Shown piece by piece: positions 21,415 through 32,405 of a DNA stretch of 64,000 nt (positions are counted from its first letter, which is position 1; each line of letters opens with the position of its first letter). Origin of the DNA: Anodontia alba (lineage: Eukaryota > Mollusca > Bivalvia > Lucinida > Lucinidae); the NCBI GenBank assembly GCA_964016985.1, contig OZ024827.1, forward strand, positions 15,394,374 through 15,458,373, in the 5' to 3' direction. A program made the translations under genes and the position numbers. Below the pieces are notes generated by a model. That model saw only the letters and a program-made list of their open reading frames with translations. It had not been told where the DNA came from and ran no database searches.

Positions 21415-21665
21415 CATTACAAAAACAGGCCTATTCAAATATATAGAAAATTTCACCTCCAAAAACCTGAAAATTTTCAGATAAAAAACTCTGATATTTT
21501 TCATATTTTTGCTCAAAACATAGATTGTGGGTACTCGTTAGAACTGCCTCAGTGAGGCAGTTCTAACTGGTACCCACAACCTATGTTTTACGTGAAATAA
21601 GACAAATAATGTATACCCTTGTAAATCCAAGTTTTACTAAATTATATAGGTGTGTTTTCGTGATG
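21415..21665. mobile_element. Family E MITE (E2)
   Basis: Same orientation as E1 and only 83 bases away: CATTACAAAAACAGGCCTAT to TAGGTGTGTTTTCGTGATG, missing the GTGGGGTTCAAGGGGGTCA block of the right half. Confidence 0.85.
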
Positions 21666-22190
21666 AGTGCTTTTGCAAACAGCGTATATCCTGATGAGAT
21701 GGCTCATAACATGCCACCCCATCAGGATCTATGCTCTTTGCTGTTCTGTTGTGATGTTTGACTGAGACCTCTGTTTGTAACAATGGTTCTGATCAGATTC
21801 AAAGATGCAAGAGTCCACTTCAGAAACTCAGGGATGAAAGGATTAAATAACAAAAGTGGTTTGGTTATATCAAGATGGCAAAAAGGAAAAGGCGTAATTG
21901 GTAGCACATCTGATTAGATGGAAAATGCAGGGGTCTCAAGTTCCAGTCGCAATCATTTATGCATACTTTTTGTTCTGACTGCTTTAGCAAGCAGGAGCAA
22001 CATAAGGATCATTTTCCAGCAGCGTTGTTGGCGTTGGCATCAACAATGTAAAGTCTGTGCATTTAACTAAGTTTCTCAAAAATCAAGTCTTCTAAGCAAA
22101 TGAAACTTCATAAACACATCTGCCATGATGCACCCTGTCCACTGCCATTGACCGTTGTTACTGACATTTAGAGGGTTATGATGTTTGAGT
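21666..22190. other. Non-coding stretch with common hairpin fragment
   Basis: 21670-21735 is a diverged AAACAGCGTATATCCTGATG hairpin. The remainder shows nothing recognisable on either strand. Confidence 0.5.
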
Positions 22191-22192
22191 AT

Positions 22193-22423
22193 TAACCCTT
22201 AAAGTGCCAAGCAAAATTTGAAGCAGACGACATTCATTTTTTTTTTTTTTTTTTTTTATTTTTCAGAGAAAACAAGTCTTCACATGTCATGTGAATCGTC
22301 TGCCAAGCAGATGATTCACATGATATGTCAAGATTTGTTTTCTCTGAAAAATAAAAAAAAATAAAAAAAATAATAAAAAAAATTGTCGTCTGCTGCAGTT
22401 GTGATTGGTGCTTTAAGGGTTAA
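22193..22423. mobile_element. Family B MITE (B3), near consensus
   Basis: TTAA at 22193-22196 and 22420-22423, with TIRs CCCTTAAAGTGCCAAGC and GTGCTTTAAGGG. A T18 run and an A-rich tract frame paired arms around ATCGTCTGCCAAGCAGATGAT. Confidence 0.85.
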
Positions 22424-22657
22424 GGGTAATTATGGTATAACCTGAGAGTTTCTTTTGACAATCAGCATACAAGGTATGATCAAGACGTTCTCAGCTGAAT
22501 ATACTTAGAATAAATAAATTGAAATAAAACACCAATCAGTTGATAATTTTATCTTATTCAAAATCTTCGGTAGAAGGAATAAAATTTCAAAGCTATTGAT
22601 TTCAGTACTCCTGGAATTTGCTGCAAACAGGGGAAGGGTGTGCTAAACAGAGAAAAT

Positions 22658-23700
22658 GGACAAAGTTGGAATTTAGAGCAGTCATAAAACACTTCTGTAA
22701 GAAGGGCATCCACCAAAGGAAATTCATGATGACTTCATTAAAACCCTTGGGATGGGCGTCCTTCTTACAGCATAGTAAAGAAATGGGCTGCTGAATTTAG
22801 GAGAGGGAGGGATTGCGTGGAGGATTATGAATGGTCTGGGTACCCTAAAGAGGCTACTACAGATGAAAACATTGTGCCTGTGTGATAAAGCTAGATAAAT
22901 AGGCATCAGTTTTGGGGCAGTTCAATCTGTCTTGACAGATATCTTAGGGGTACCAAAGGTCTCAGCTAGATGGGTCCCCAGAATGTTGACCAAAGATCAG
23001 AAGAAGGACAGGCTTGATATTTTTAAGTATCTCCTGTCTCTGTGAAGATGACCCTGAGGAATTTATGTGTTGAGCTGTGACCCAAGATGAGACTTGGATC
23101 CATCACTTTGAATCTGAGGCCAAAAAACAGAATATGCAATGGAAACACCCTGGCTCACGTCTCTTAAAAAATTTGAGAGAGTTTCTTCAGCAGGGAAGGT
23201 GATGGCCTCTGTTTTTTAGGCTAGTCAGGGGGTTATCATGGTGGATTATCTTGAGGAAGGTTGCATGATAAATGGTGCATATTATGCAGAAGAACTAAGG
23301 TGGCCACATCAGGAGATTGTGAAGAAAAGAAGAAGAAAGTTGATTTGAGGTGTTCTGCTCTTGCAAGACAATGCACCAGCCCACACCTCTAAAATTGCTA
23401 TGGCTGCTGTGACTAAATACAGGTTTGAGGTCCTTTCTCATCCCCCATATTCTCCAGATTTAGCCCCTTCAGACTTCTATCTGTTTCCAAATCTGAGAAC
23501 TCAACAGCCTGGTAGGAATTTTGGAAGTAATGAAGGCAGCATAGATACTGTTGATGAATAATTGGGGAACCAGGAAGAAGGCTTCTGTTCTGAAGGGATA
23601 GGCAAACTGGAACAGCATTGATGATAAAGTGCATGAGTCAGAGGGAGATTATCTTGAGAAATAATGGCACATTTTCTGCTCTTGGTCATTTCCCAAAGAA
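22658..23700 (+). pseudogene. Decayed mariner transposase
   Basis: Scattered frames show HTH-like residues (IHDDFIKTLG, KKWAAEFRRG) and QDETWIHHFE-type sequence near 23085-23115. A clean 66-codon stretch at 23361-23561 reads LQDNAPAHTS...HPPYSPDLAPSDFYLFPNL. The two Asp of this stretch are separated by 34 residues, the mariner D34D spacing. Many frameshifts and stops; terminal repeats are not recognised. It belongs to a different mariner lineage from the copy at 51.0 kb. Confidence 0.85.
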
Positions 23701-23720
23701 CAGGGGCCAAGAACATGAAA

Positions 23721-23917
23721 TATTTTCTACGGTCATTCTCTCCCTTCCGCTGATTCAAGAAGGGCAGTTGTCAGTTTCTGGCGAAAGAATGTGCATAAAC
23801 TGGTTAACCGCTTAGAGGACTAAGCCTGCCCAGTAAACGTGTGGTTAGGTAAACTGACCGCGCTTGACATGACCCAACTGGGTTGACTGGGCCGTAAAAC
23901 TTCAACACAAACAAACC
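23721..23917 (+). repeat. SINE-like repeat J (J1)
   Basis: Shared with 34806-35205 and, inverted and partial, 61009-61070. It runs from TTTTCTACGGTCATTCTCTC through GTGGTTAGGTAAACTGACC to GGTTGACTGGGCCGTAAAAC and an ACAAACAAACC tail. The tail suggests retroposition; no tRNA boxes are recognised. Confidence 0.65.
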
Positions 23918-23981
23918 AAGAACTTTTTGATAGTCCCTCGTATATTGAAATTAGAAAACTGTAAAATGTATAGATAATTGT

Positions 23982-24178
23982 TTAACCCTTCCCTTGCTTA
24001 ACACGACGTGTGCTGTCTTAGCAAACTGTAGATTCTAAAGAAGCCAACTGATCTGGATCTGCACTGTTTGTCATTAAATATGTGAATATCTATCAAAAAA
24101 CCTGGATCAAGTAATCTGATTGGCTGGAAATTAGAAGTGGGCGTGGCATCTTAATTTATTCAGCAAGGCAAGAGTTAA
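23982..24178. mobile_element. Family A MITE (A3), CCCTTCCCTTGC subtype
   Basis: TTAA at 23982-23985 and 24175-24178. The left end reads CCCTTCCCTTGCTTAACACG as in A8, A12 and A14. The left hairpin arm is partly deleted. Confidence 0.8.
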
Positions 24179-24250
24179 GCAAGGGCCATGTCCCATATTA
24201 GAATGCTTAGCCTCACTGAATTAACTAGGCACTTCATTTGTGCCATGTTT

Positions 24251-24470
24251 GTGATAAATGTCCTGAAATTTCGAACACTTTATTCCATACTATTTTAGCC
24301 TAAATTTTGCTTTAATGCAGCTGTTTCTTTAATTACTTAGTGGAATGGCGAACAGTGTTGATCCAGATCAGACTGCTCCTTCAGGAGCAGTCTGATCTGG
24401 ATCTGCACTGTTTGCTTGTTATTTTGCCAGACACTTTGGTGTTCGAAATTTTAGGACATTTACGGTAATT
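24251..24470. mobile_element. Family F foldback MITE (F2)
   Basis: Ends TAAATGTCCTGAAATTTCGA and TCGAAATTTTAGGACATTTA; centre is a complete GATCCAGATCAGACTGCTCC hairpin (about 24353-24415). Confidence 0.75.
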
Positions 24471-24748
24471 ATGTATGGACAACTGTTACCTGTGTGTTTT
24501 TTGCATTTCAAACTAGATTTGTGGTTGTATTTGTGGAGCGTAGTCCGATGGGGACCATTACTATCCGGGCTTAGGAGCAGGTATATAAACCAGACCAATG
24601 AGCGGAGCGTGCGCTTGCGTGGTCTGGTTTGGATACTTTTCTGCTAGACTTGAATTGTTTTTCCTTTGCTTGTTTACAGGCGGCATTATGTATCAAAAAA
24701 TCCTATATACAAATGTATGTAAATATATATTATTGTTAGTATACATGA

Positions 24749-24784
24749 GAGAGAGAGAGAGAGACAGAGAGAGAGAGAGAGTGT
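24749..24784. repeat. (GA)n microsatellite
   Basis: GAGAGAGAGAGAGACAGAGAG tract. Confidence 0.9.
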
Positions 24785-25735
24785 TCATACCGGATTGAAA
24801 GTATTAATATTCCAATACACAACAATTATTCAGTCATAACACTGCAAAACCACCGATAAGTTATCGAAGAAAGCGGTACTAATTGCTTCAAGTTGCACGG
24901 GTTAGTTACAGATAGCACGGACTGTTATATCTGCACGTGGTCAGCCCTCACTGATTTCACGAATTTTCTCAGGTAATAACGGTCATAATGACCGATAGTC
25001 CAGTTGTTACAATCGTGATTGACTGCCCGCCTGTGGTTTGATGATCTGGAATGTGTGAGTGAGGTTGATGATGTAATGCACAAACAGTCAAAAGCCTTTA
25101 ATTTTGAACGTATCAAAATGTCTGAAGTTTGCAATGAAAAAAAAAAAAAAAAAAAATAAGAAAGAAAAATAATGAGTTCATGGGCTGACATAACGGCTTG
25201 TAGGTGTGGATAAGACCGTATCACTTGCCAGTCAGCCTATGTTCTCATGCAGAAAACCACAACTTTTGAATATGTATATGTGTGTGTGTATATGTATGTA
25301 TATGTGTGTGTATGCAGGTGCATGCATGCATGTATACACGAATATAATTTTCAACCATTAACAAAAAGATAGAAAAAAAGTATCATTTAATTGTCAATCT
25401 CGCGCATGCATTTGAAACTGCTATTTCTCTATGTAACTCTTATGCCATATTCCATATGGATTGAGTGAACTAATGTCGTCTAATGTGAAAAGAATGGTGT
25501 CTGATCAGGGTCTACATCCTTTGAATTTAATACGGGAATTGCTATGGAATATGGTAATAATGATATAAGCTAACCAGACACCCTTTTTTTTTTTTTTGGA
25601 AGTGAACTGGTCCGCTGGTCCGAAAAATTGGGGTGAAGGAGGCCACTCAGCATCAATAGATTATACGATACAAAGTCTGAAAAAATTGCACCTCTCCCAA
25701 ATACATTGGAATACATTGGTATTGATTTTCAGGTA
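24785..25735. other. Non-coding stretch with simple repeats
   Basis: No gene is supported. An A-rich run lies at 25136-25157, a TATGTGTGTGTATATGTATG purine-pyrimidine tract at 25270-25345, and a T run at 25586-25600. Confidence 0.6.
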
Positions 25736-25857
25736 AATTTATTGTGTATAATGTATCTTCACTATCCTGCACATCATGTATGTTGAAATTTGTATATGTG
25801 CTCATGGGCCATACGGCTTAATGCATGAATAAATTACTTACTTACTTACTTACTTTA
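25736..25857 (+). mobile_element. 3' tail of a LINE-like element, (TTAC)n
   Basis: GCTCATGGGCCATACGGCTTAATGCATGAATAAA is followed by five TTAC units. An AATAAA signal followed by a tetranucleotide tail is typical of CR1/L2-type non-LTR 3' ends; only the tail is present. Confidence 0.5.
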
Positions 25858-25970
25858 TCAATGCATAGTCAAAGAAAAGGCATATTTTGCAACCAGCTTT
25901 CTTCCGGAATTCTGAACATTTTCCAAGCTCATGTCAGAATCACCTACAGATTGGAAATTTAACCCATTTT

Positions 25971-26172
25971 AGTCTGGAGACCCCCATAAAAGGTAAATGG
26001 CAAACAGTGCTGACCTAGATCAGAATGTGGCATCTGATCTGGGCCTACACTGTTTGCATCAACTACATGAATTGCTATAAATCATAATAAAAACTAACCA
26101 GACAGCCTGATATTGAAAATAGGCCACTCCAAAGAGTTGTGGTAGAGGAGTCCATTCAGCGTAATTAGGTTC
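25971..26172. mobile_element. Family I foldback MITE (I2)
   Basis: TTAACCCATTTTAGTCTGG start and internal TGGCAAACAGTGCTGACC / GGCCTACACTGTTTGC arms match I1; the right end is decayed (TTAGGTTCAAGGG). Confidence 0.6.
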
Positions 26173-26225
26173 AAGGGTGATACCTGAACTACTTTTGTTA
26201 TAACCTTTCATTTTGTATCAGAAAA

Positions 26226-26417
26226 CTAGAAAATTCTTATTAATTTTCATATTTGTGAATTATACCTACGATACATCTGAATAATGCTATGAGTCGATTC
26301 ACCCGTGAATTACCGCTTGAGAAGTAGTAGTCCCGAAAAAACATTTGAGCCACCTCTTAGTACGTACACATAAAGTGACTACGTCACTCGTACACGTATA
26401 CAAAAAATCAATTTACC
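26226..26417. repeat. DIRS terminal repeat with outer extension (ORF 3' side)
   Basis: 26264-26417 is the inverted counterpart of 32238-32391 with one mismatch seen (CACTCGTAC against CACTTGTAC). The part 26226-26282 is also exactly complementary to 26461-26517. Confidence 0.95.
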
Positions 26418-26460
26418 GAAAAAATAATAACGATAAAAGAGGGGAGGCGGCGGGAGAAAG

Positions 26461-26550
26461 ATTCAGATGTATCGTAGGTATAATTCACAAATATGAAAAT
26501 TAATAAGAATTTTCTAGATTTGTTTCATTAAACCTACGATACATCTGAAT
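26461..26550. promoter_or_regulatory. DIRS internal complementary region
   Basis: The first 57 bases are the perfect inverse of 26226-26282 and the next 33 are the perfect inverse of 32373-32405. In the DIRS replication model this region templates the joining of the two ends into a circle before recombinase-mediated integration. Both halves remain perfect, indicating recent activity. Confidence 0.9.
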
Positions 26551-26865
26551 AATGCTGACTTCAACATTAATGGAGGTGGGGACCACAAACTAATTAAAAT
26601 TAAGCTTACCGAGGCTGGTCAAATGTTATTAACAAGCCGTAAAAACGCCCACCAACTAAAGGGTCGAGAGTTCTCACAGCCGTAATACTGTACCACAAAA
26701 AAAGGGGTAATTTGACCATTTTTACAGAAAAGAAGTTCGGACATAGGCCATTATCATACCATGACCAAGAAATACTAAAACTGGATGATCAATAATAAAA
26801 AAGGCCACCAGATCAGTAGTTACCCAACTATATACAATATATATACAGGGACATGACTATATCAA

Positions 26866-27900
26866 TCAGACAGAAGAAATGGTAGAAGGCACAATAACAG
26901 ACTGTGCCGCTACCATAGGCCCTAGTCTAGCTAAGCTTCTAGAAAGAGTAGATATGTCCCTAAGATAAAACCTTATAAAGGAATTTTCAGAAGACCAATA
27001 ACTGGCTCTGAGAATATCTTCTAGGGCAACTTTGTTAAACCATGCCCATGATGAAGCCAGAGCTCTGACTTCGTGAGCATTAACCTTAGGCAACTCAAGA
27101 CTAGAACCTTCATAAGCAAACCTTATTGTTTGAACAATCCACCTTGACACAGTGTCAGAAGAAATCTCCTTCGGATAGTTTTCTAAATGAGAGATAAATA
27201 CCCTCTTGCGATTTTTCCTTCTCGGAAAAACTCTAGTAAGATAAATCCTAAGGGCCCTAACAGGACAGAGCAATGGAGTATCACCTTGACCTTTAAGGGC
27301 AGGAATACAAATTGCAGGACTCAGCACTGAAGGCAGCTGATTCTTGGCAAGAAAACCTGGAAAGGTGAACAACGTAACAGACTGATCAGAAAACTGAACG
27401 TCTGTTACAGAAAAAGCATGAACATCACTCCGCCTTCTACCTGATGCAAAAGCAATAAGAAAAACTGTCTTCAAAGTTAATTCCTTGAACCCACAGTATT
27501 CCAGTGGTTCATAAGGAGGAGCCAGTAGGGAGGATAGAACCAAGGTTAAATCCCACTTGGGAAAATGAGATCTCAATCTGGGTCGCTCTAGCTCAAAACT
27601 TTTAACCACATCCGACAAGACAGATTCATTAGAAAAATCTATTTTTGAAATTTGCTTAAGTGTAGTGGAAATTGCAGAACGATACCCCTTCATTGTAGCT
27701 GGGCAAAAATTCTCATTATGTAGAAAAATTAGGAATTCTGCAAACCCATTTATAGTTGGATTGCAGGGATCCATTTGCCTTCCGATACACCAATCCACCC
27801 AAGATTTCCACCTGTAATCGTACATATTGTTGGTGGAAGATCTTTTCGAGGAGTAGATTCGTTGGGCAACTGCTCTAGAAATGCCAGATGCTTCCATCTG
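26866..27900 (-). CDS. DIRS tyrosine recombinase
   Basis: Catalyses strand exchange to integrate the circular DNA intermediate. The domain starts near SRAVAQRIYSSKRSSTNNMY (about 27890) with a core-binding part (YDYRWKSWVDWC). Then come the first catalytic Arg box (ASGRRRSDVHAF, about 27440), the HxxR box HEVR (about 27070) and the nucleophile Tyr in FIRFYLRD (about 26965), before the stop at 26866. All visible catalytic boxes are intact. The domain shares a frame with RT upstream, but the sequence between about 28470 and 27900 in this frame is low-complexity Ser-rich and probably not native; a start inside it, overlapping the end of RT/RNase H, is more likely. Confidence 0.9.
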   Translation of the reverse strand, partial: QMEASGISRAVAQRIYSSKRSSTNNMYDYRWKSWVDWCIGRQMDPCNPTINGFAEFLIFLHNENFCPATMKGYRSAISTTLKQISKIDFSNESVLSDVVKSFELERPRLRSHFPKWDLTLVLSSLLAPPYEPLEYCGFKELTLKTVFLIAFASGRRRSDVHAFSVTDVQFSDQSVTLFTFPGFLAKNQLPSVLSPAICIPALKGQGDTPLLCPVRALRIYLTRVFPRRKNRKRVFISHLENYPKEISSDTVSRWIVQTIRFAYEGSSLELPKVNAHEVRALASSWAWFNKVALEDILRASYWSSENSFIRFYLRDISTLSRSLARLGPMVAAQSVIVPSTISSV

Positions 27901-28469
27901 TTGTTGCATAGCAAATAAGCGTGAAGACGAAAGATGCCTGGCGTGGGATGTAACATCAGAGATACCGGTTGATACAACAGATCTTGATTCAGAGGAAGCT
28001 GTAGTGGAGGAGCAACCAGTAATGATAGTAGGAGAGGAAACCAAGGTTGTGCCTCCCAAAGAGGAGCAATTAACCAAACTAAGCACTCCTCTGTCTGTAT
28101 CTTCCTGAGACATTGTAATATCAGAGGAAATGGAGGAAACGCATATGCTAACATCCCTTTCCAGCTGATCGAAAGAGCATCCACTGCATATGCCTCTGGG
28201 TCTGGAACAGGTGACACAAACACTGGAAACTTCTTGTTCAGCCGAGTAGCAAAGAGATCTATTAGAGGAGAGCTCCATAGCTAACAGATCTGATCTACCA
28301 CTCTCTGGTTCAATGACCACTCTGTCTGAACAACTTTCATTTTCCTTGAAAGGCAGTCTGCCAAGATGTTCAATTTCCCTGGGAGGAACTGTGCCTTCAG
28401 GGCTACCTTGTGCTCTACACACCACAATGCAACCTGCATTGTCAGATTGCACAGGGTCCTGGAATGAGT
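27750..28469 (-). CDS. DIRS RNase H C-terminal part and linker, shifted frame
   Basis: After the C8 run (28470-28477) the RT/RNase H reading continues in another frame: LNILADCLSR supplies the last RNase H Asp, then DLFATRLNKKFPVFVSPVPD (about 28260-28200) and a linker to the stop at 27750. The old copy on the plus strand has the same DLFATRLN segment, confirming this frame. The end overlaps the start of the recombinase region by about 150 bases, as in other DIRS elements. Confidence 0.8.
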
Positions 28470-29667
28470 CCCCCCCCTGTTTGTGGATGTGAGCTGCTAC
28501 CGTTTTGTTGTCTGTTGCCAACAAAATGGAACGACTCTGAACATGAACAGTAAATGCCTGAAGAGCCAGGAAGACTGCTCTTAGCTCTAGGACATTGATA
28601 TGTTGTCCTTTCCATTCTACAGGCCATATGCCCGAGGCCATATGACTGTCTAGGTGTGCTCCCCACCCATCCAGTCTTGAGTCTGTGAACAACTGAAAGT
28701 CTGGAGGGGGATAATGGATTTGTTGTTCCCAGAGACAATCTTCCTGGGACCATCTCTCTTTGATTCCCCACTGGAGAGACCTCTTGTGTAACCTCCCCCA
28801 GGGAAGAAGATTCGCCATTGATTCCATCTGTCCTACAATGGAATGCAGCTGATGAGCTGAAGCTTGTCTGGCATTCAACAGTAGAGTTAACGCCTGTTGA
28901 AAAGTTGATATTCTCTCCAAAGAAGGACCCACCTGACCTTTGATCAAGTTGAACCGGGCTCCTAGAAAACAGAATTTCTGTGTTGGAACCAGTTCTGATT
29001 TCTCCCAATTGGGGACAAATCCTAGTTCCAGTATAATGTTCAGAAGTCTTCTGCTGTGTTGCCAAGATTGGACTTCTGAAACAGACAGTTGTAGCCAATC
29101 GTCCAGGTAAGCGTGCACTCGAATACCTAGCCGGCGGACATGCCTCAAAACGGCTTTCAGAACACGGGAAAACACATACGGGCTCACTGAGAGCCCAAAT
29201 GGGAGAGCCCGAAACTGATATATTTTCCCTTTGAAGAAGAATCTGAGATAACGGTGAGACTTCTGATGAATCGGAATATGAAAATAGGCATCTCTCAAAT
29301 CGAGAGATGTCGCCCAATCGCCTTTCTGTAAAGACATCCTGACTGTGTCCAGAGTCTCCATTTTGAAATGTGGACAAAGGACGAATTTGTTCAGACGAGA
29401 CAAATCTATGACTGGTCTCCACCCGCCTGACCTCTTCTTCACTAGGAAGATTCGACTGAAGAAGCCCCGTCTTGGGTGACATGTCTTGACTTCTTCTATG
29501 GCATGTTTTTGTAATAGTGCTGTAACTTCCTCCTTGAGGATCTGCATCTTCGCAGAGTCCTGGGGCATTCGAGTGCACCACTGTGGTGGACTTCGAAATA
29601 ACTGTGGAAGGACACGTAGTTGAATTCGATACCCACTTTGGACAACAGAGAGAGTCCAAGTGTCCAA
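28470..29667 (-). CDS. DIRS reverse transcriptase / RNase H
   Basis: First ATG at 29667. RT fingers RIFLVKKRSGGWRPVIDLS (residues 72-90), motif A LDLRDAYFHIPIH (Asp123/Asp126), ALPFGLSVSPYVFSRVL (motif B) and the palm AYLDDWLQL (187-190). RNase H follows: FTDSRLDGWG (Asp329), VLELRAV (Glu361) and LATDNKTV (Asp386). At residue about 397 a run of eight C shifts the native frame; by chance the original frame stays open through the recombinase, giving one 933-codon frame. Homopolymer length error or slippage are both possible. Confidence 0.9.
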
Positions 29668-29800
29668 GGTGATGTTTTCCCAGGCCTTTTGGAAGAAAGA
29701 AATTCTTCCTCCTGTTTGTAAATCTGATCTTGGGATCTGATGTACTACGGAATTGCATGTTCTTAAATGAGGGAAGGCCTGGGAACCAAAGTGGGCACCT

Positions 29801-31902
29801 CTAAGGGGGAGAGGGTTTCTGACCCTTTCCCATTTTAGAGGACTTAAATGAAGCCTGATTATTTACATTCTTTCTAGCATTTCTCGCAGTCCTGTTGGCC
29901 TGCGAGAAGTTAGAGGTTCTAGAAGAACCTGGTCCCACCGTAACACTCAAGGTGTTAGGCCTGCCCTTGGAATTGTATCCAAAAGGTTTTTTATCTTTTT
30001 TCTTAAAACCTGATGACTGTTGCTTACTGGCATTAACCACAGCCATCTGTAAGGACTTATGTGCCAAACTTTCTTTATACTGACTAACCACTTCAGGAAA
30101 CTTATTACCAAAAATAGTAGCAGATGCCATAGGCTGCACACGTAATGACTGTTTACACTCTGTGTCCAAAATTGTTACAGATAAACAGGCATCTCTTCTA
30201 GCTAAAAGAGGCCCTGAAGCTAGCCTAGATAATATCTCAACCAAATGCGACTGAGATTGTGCAACTGCCTGTAAATAGCGAGATACTTCTAACATGTCAT
30301 CCTTTGAGAGGTTTTCATTCTTAATGGTTTTAAGAGTTCCACATAAAAACAGCTCAGAATGTGAAGCTACTTGAATACCGGCCCTAGCCAGCTTCTCCCA
30401 GTTCTCTAACGTTGAAAATTGAACGTTATGAGAAGACGGAATAGCTGATCCTTGTTTTATAACATCCTTTAAACCTGGGTTTAAAGAAGGGGGATCTAAA
30501 CTAATATGTGGATTAATTGCCTCATATGATGACGGTAGAAAAACTCTAGGTTTGCTGTTTAATGCCACAAACGAACCTGGTTTGAACCCCTTGGGATAGA
30601 TTGGAAGAGGAGACATTGCAATCTCTTCTTCTCCTTTTAAGCGTTTATTCATTTTAACCAAAGATACCACCACACTATTAGACTGTGGCAGAGCTAAAGA
30701 TACCGTGGCAGTCTGGTCTGGATCCTTGAAAAATTCCAAGGCTGAAGTACCAGACATTTTGTTAGTAACTTCAGGAGTAGGACAAACCTCCGAACCTAAC
30801 CTGGATCGAAGCTTAACAATGGCATCTCTGTAGGACAGAGATTCCTTAGGTACTTCTAATTCCCCTTCATTATCATCATCCTCTGAAACCACACCAATGG
30901 TTTCATTGGATCCAACACAAAGCTGAATCTGATCTGCACAAGGATCAATATTCTGTTCAGTCCCAGAATCTACTGAAGACAAAGATTTTTCTTTATCAAC
31001 AGTAGATGAATTCTGTGAAAAAGTGTCCATTCTTTCTGACAATTTTTTCAACATATCTCCCTGTTGCTTTACTAGCTCAGATAGTAAAGCAACAGAAGGG
31101 TCAGCAGAGGTGTTCTTAGGGGACATAACTCTAGGATGTCTAAATCTAGGAGACCTAGATCTAGATCTGTAGCGTTTAGAATGTCTAGGTGACCTTGACC
31201 TATGTCTGGTCCTAGGAGACCTCGACTTATGTCGTGGCCTAGGAGATTTAGACCGAGGTCGAGACGTGTGTGTATGTTTACGTCTGGGAGGATCCCAAGA
31301 CAAAACAGACTCCACACTGGACTCTGAATCAAAAGAGGAAGAGCTCCTAGAATGTCGAGCCCTCCTGGTAGGAGGGTTTGACCTAGGTGGTCTACTCTGT
31401 GACTGAATATCTGTCCTAGGAGACAAAAACTGTCTAGGAACAGATCTATTTCTCTCAAAGGCTACATCCATGGGAGTCACTGACCTGGATGGTACCTGTC
31501 TTGTAATGTTTACATTCGAAACATTAATACCAGGAGCCTGAGTGACAGAATCAGAATCAGACTCATGGTTTCTGTTTCTTTCATGTTGTCCAATGTCAGT
31601 GGCAGAAACTGTAACACTGACATTAGGAAGAGCTGTATGCTGTGTATTCTCTAGCCGAGGACCATTTTCAGGAACCTGTGATAGAGGTACATTTCTTTTC
31701 TTTAAACGGTCTGATCTTGCAGGCATTTGTGGAACTTGCGCCAAAGCTCCTCATCCCACAGAGAGCAGACTTCGCATGTCTGAGAGGGAGAACAGGAATT
31801 GTTCCTGCAAGACCGGCAAACCTCATGATTATCCCAATAAGGCATAATCCTACTACATGGTTTACCTGCCCTACCTGAACATCGTTTGTTCTGAGTCGAC
31901 AT
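29801..31902 (-). pseudogene. DIRS Gag, zinc-binding N-terminus and Arg/Ser-rich region
   Basis: The ATG at 31902 opens a short frame (to 31702) with a Cys/His cluster: CSRIMPYWDNHEVCRSC, CSPSQTCEVC and LWDEELW. Near 31738 the reading should pass into a second frame, open from 31744 to 29801 (647 codons, no ATG at its start). It holds an Arg-Ser region (about residues 128-207; SRSPRHSKRYRSRSRSPRFR) like SR splicing proteins, a Glu/Asp-rich middle, and a basic C-terminus. A one-base deletion near 31738 would explain the split. Gag packages the RNA; the SR region may bind RNA or host SR-protein kinases (inference). Confidence 0.8.
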
Positions 31903-32237
31903 CTTTTACAATAAACTGAATTAAACTGAACTAAGAGAATAATTCGAAATAAACGATAGAACAAACAAAAAATACAGAAAAATGAAGAGAGAAAACGGAA
32001 GTCCGAACTTAGGAACAGTCCGAAATTACCTATCGCGAAAGCGAAAGTAATTATCGGAAGAAAAAACAAAGCAAAGAAAAAACTGAAAAAAATAATTAAT
32101 AACAAAAGAAAAATGTAGAAACATGTAAACAAAACAAAATAAACTCAAGAACGGCTACGGGTGAGACCCTTTACCCACTACCGGCACGGCTCGAAATTTC
32201 CTTCAAATATGCACGTGTTATCTCGGTGCCCGCTTGA

Positions 32238-32405
32238 GGTAAATTGATTTTTTGTATACGTGTACAAGTGACGTAGTCACTTTATGTGTACGTACTAAGA
32301 GGTGGCTCAAATGTTTTTTCGGGACTACTACTTCTCAAGCGGTAATTCACGGGTGAATCGACTCATAGCATTATTCAGATGTATCGTAGGTTTAATGAAA
32401 CAAAT
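32238..32405. repeat. DIRS terminal repeat with outer extension (ORF 5' side)
   Basis: 32238-32391 pairs with 26264-26417; 32373-32405 also pairs with 26518-26550. It lies upstream of Gag, so it probably contains the promoter, but no clear TATA box is visible. Confidence 0.9.

Larger units (their letters stand above)
26226..32405 (-). mobile_element. DIRS-type retrotransposon, nearly complete (copy 1)
   Basis: About 6.2 kb, coding on the minus strand in the order Gag, RT/RNase H, tyrosine recombinase. It is bounded by 154-bp inverted terminal repeats with unequal outer extensions. An internal complementary region (26461-26550) contains the complements of both extensions joined end to end. 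This repeat layout plus a tyrosine recombinase instead of an integrase defines DIRS elements. Few lesions are seen: an indel near 31738 in gag and an eight-C run at 28470-28477 in RNase H. No target duplication is expected or seen. Confidence 0.95.

Noticed and set aside
24925..25224. 99-codon minus-strand frame with a Phe run
   Set aside because: The Phe run is an A-homopolymer; no domain, and composition matches surrounding non-coding DNA.
28442..29758. Long open frame of 438 codons on the minus strand overlapping the DIRS RT
   Set aside because: It is an out-of-frame shadow of the RT/RNase H gene: Ser/Arg-biased, no motifs, and its codons follow those of the true frame.
31542..32132. Frames on both strands around the DIRS Gag start
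   Set aside because: Only the frame with the Cys/His cluster (31902-31702) fits Gag; the others are shadows or leader sequence.
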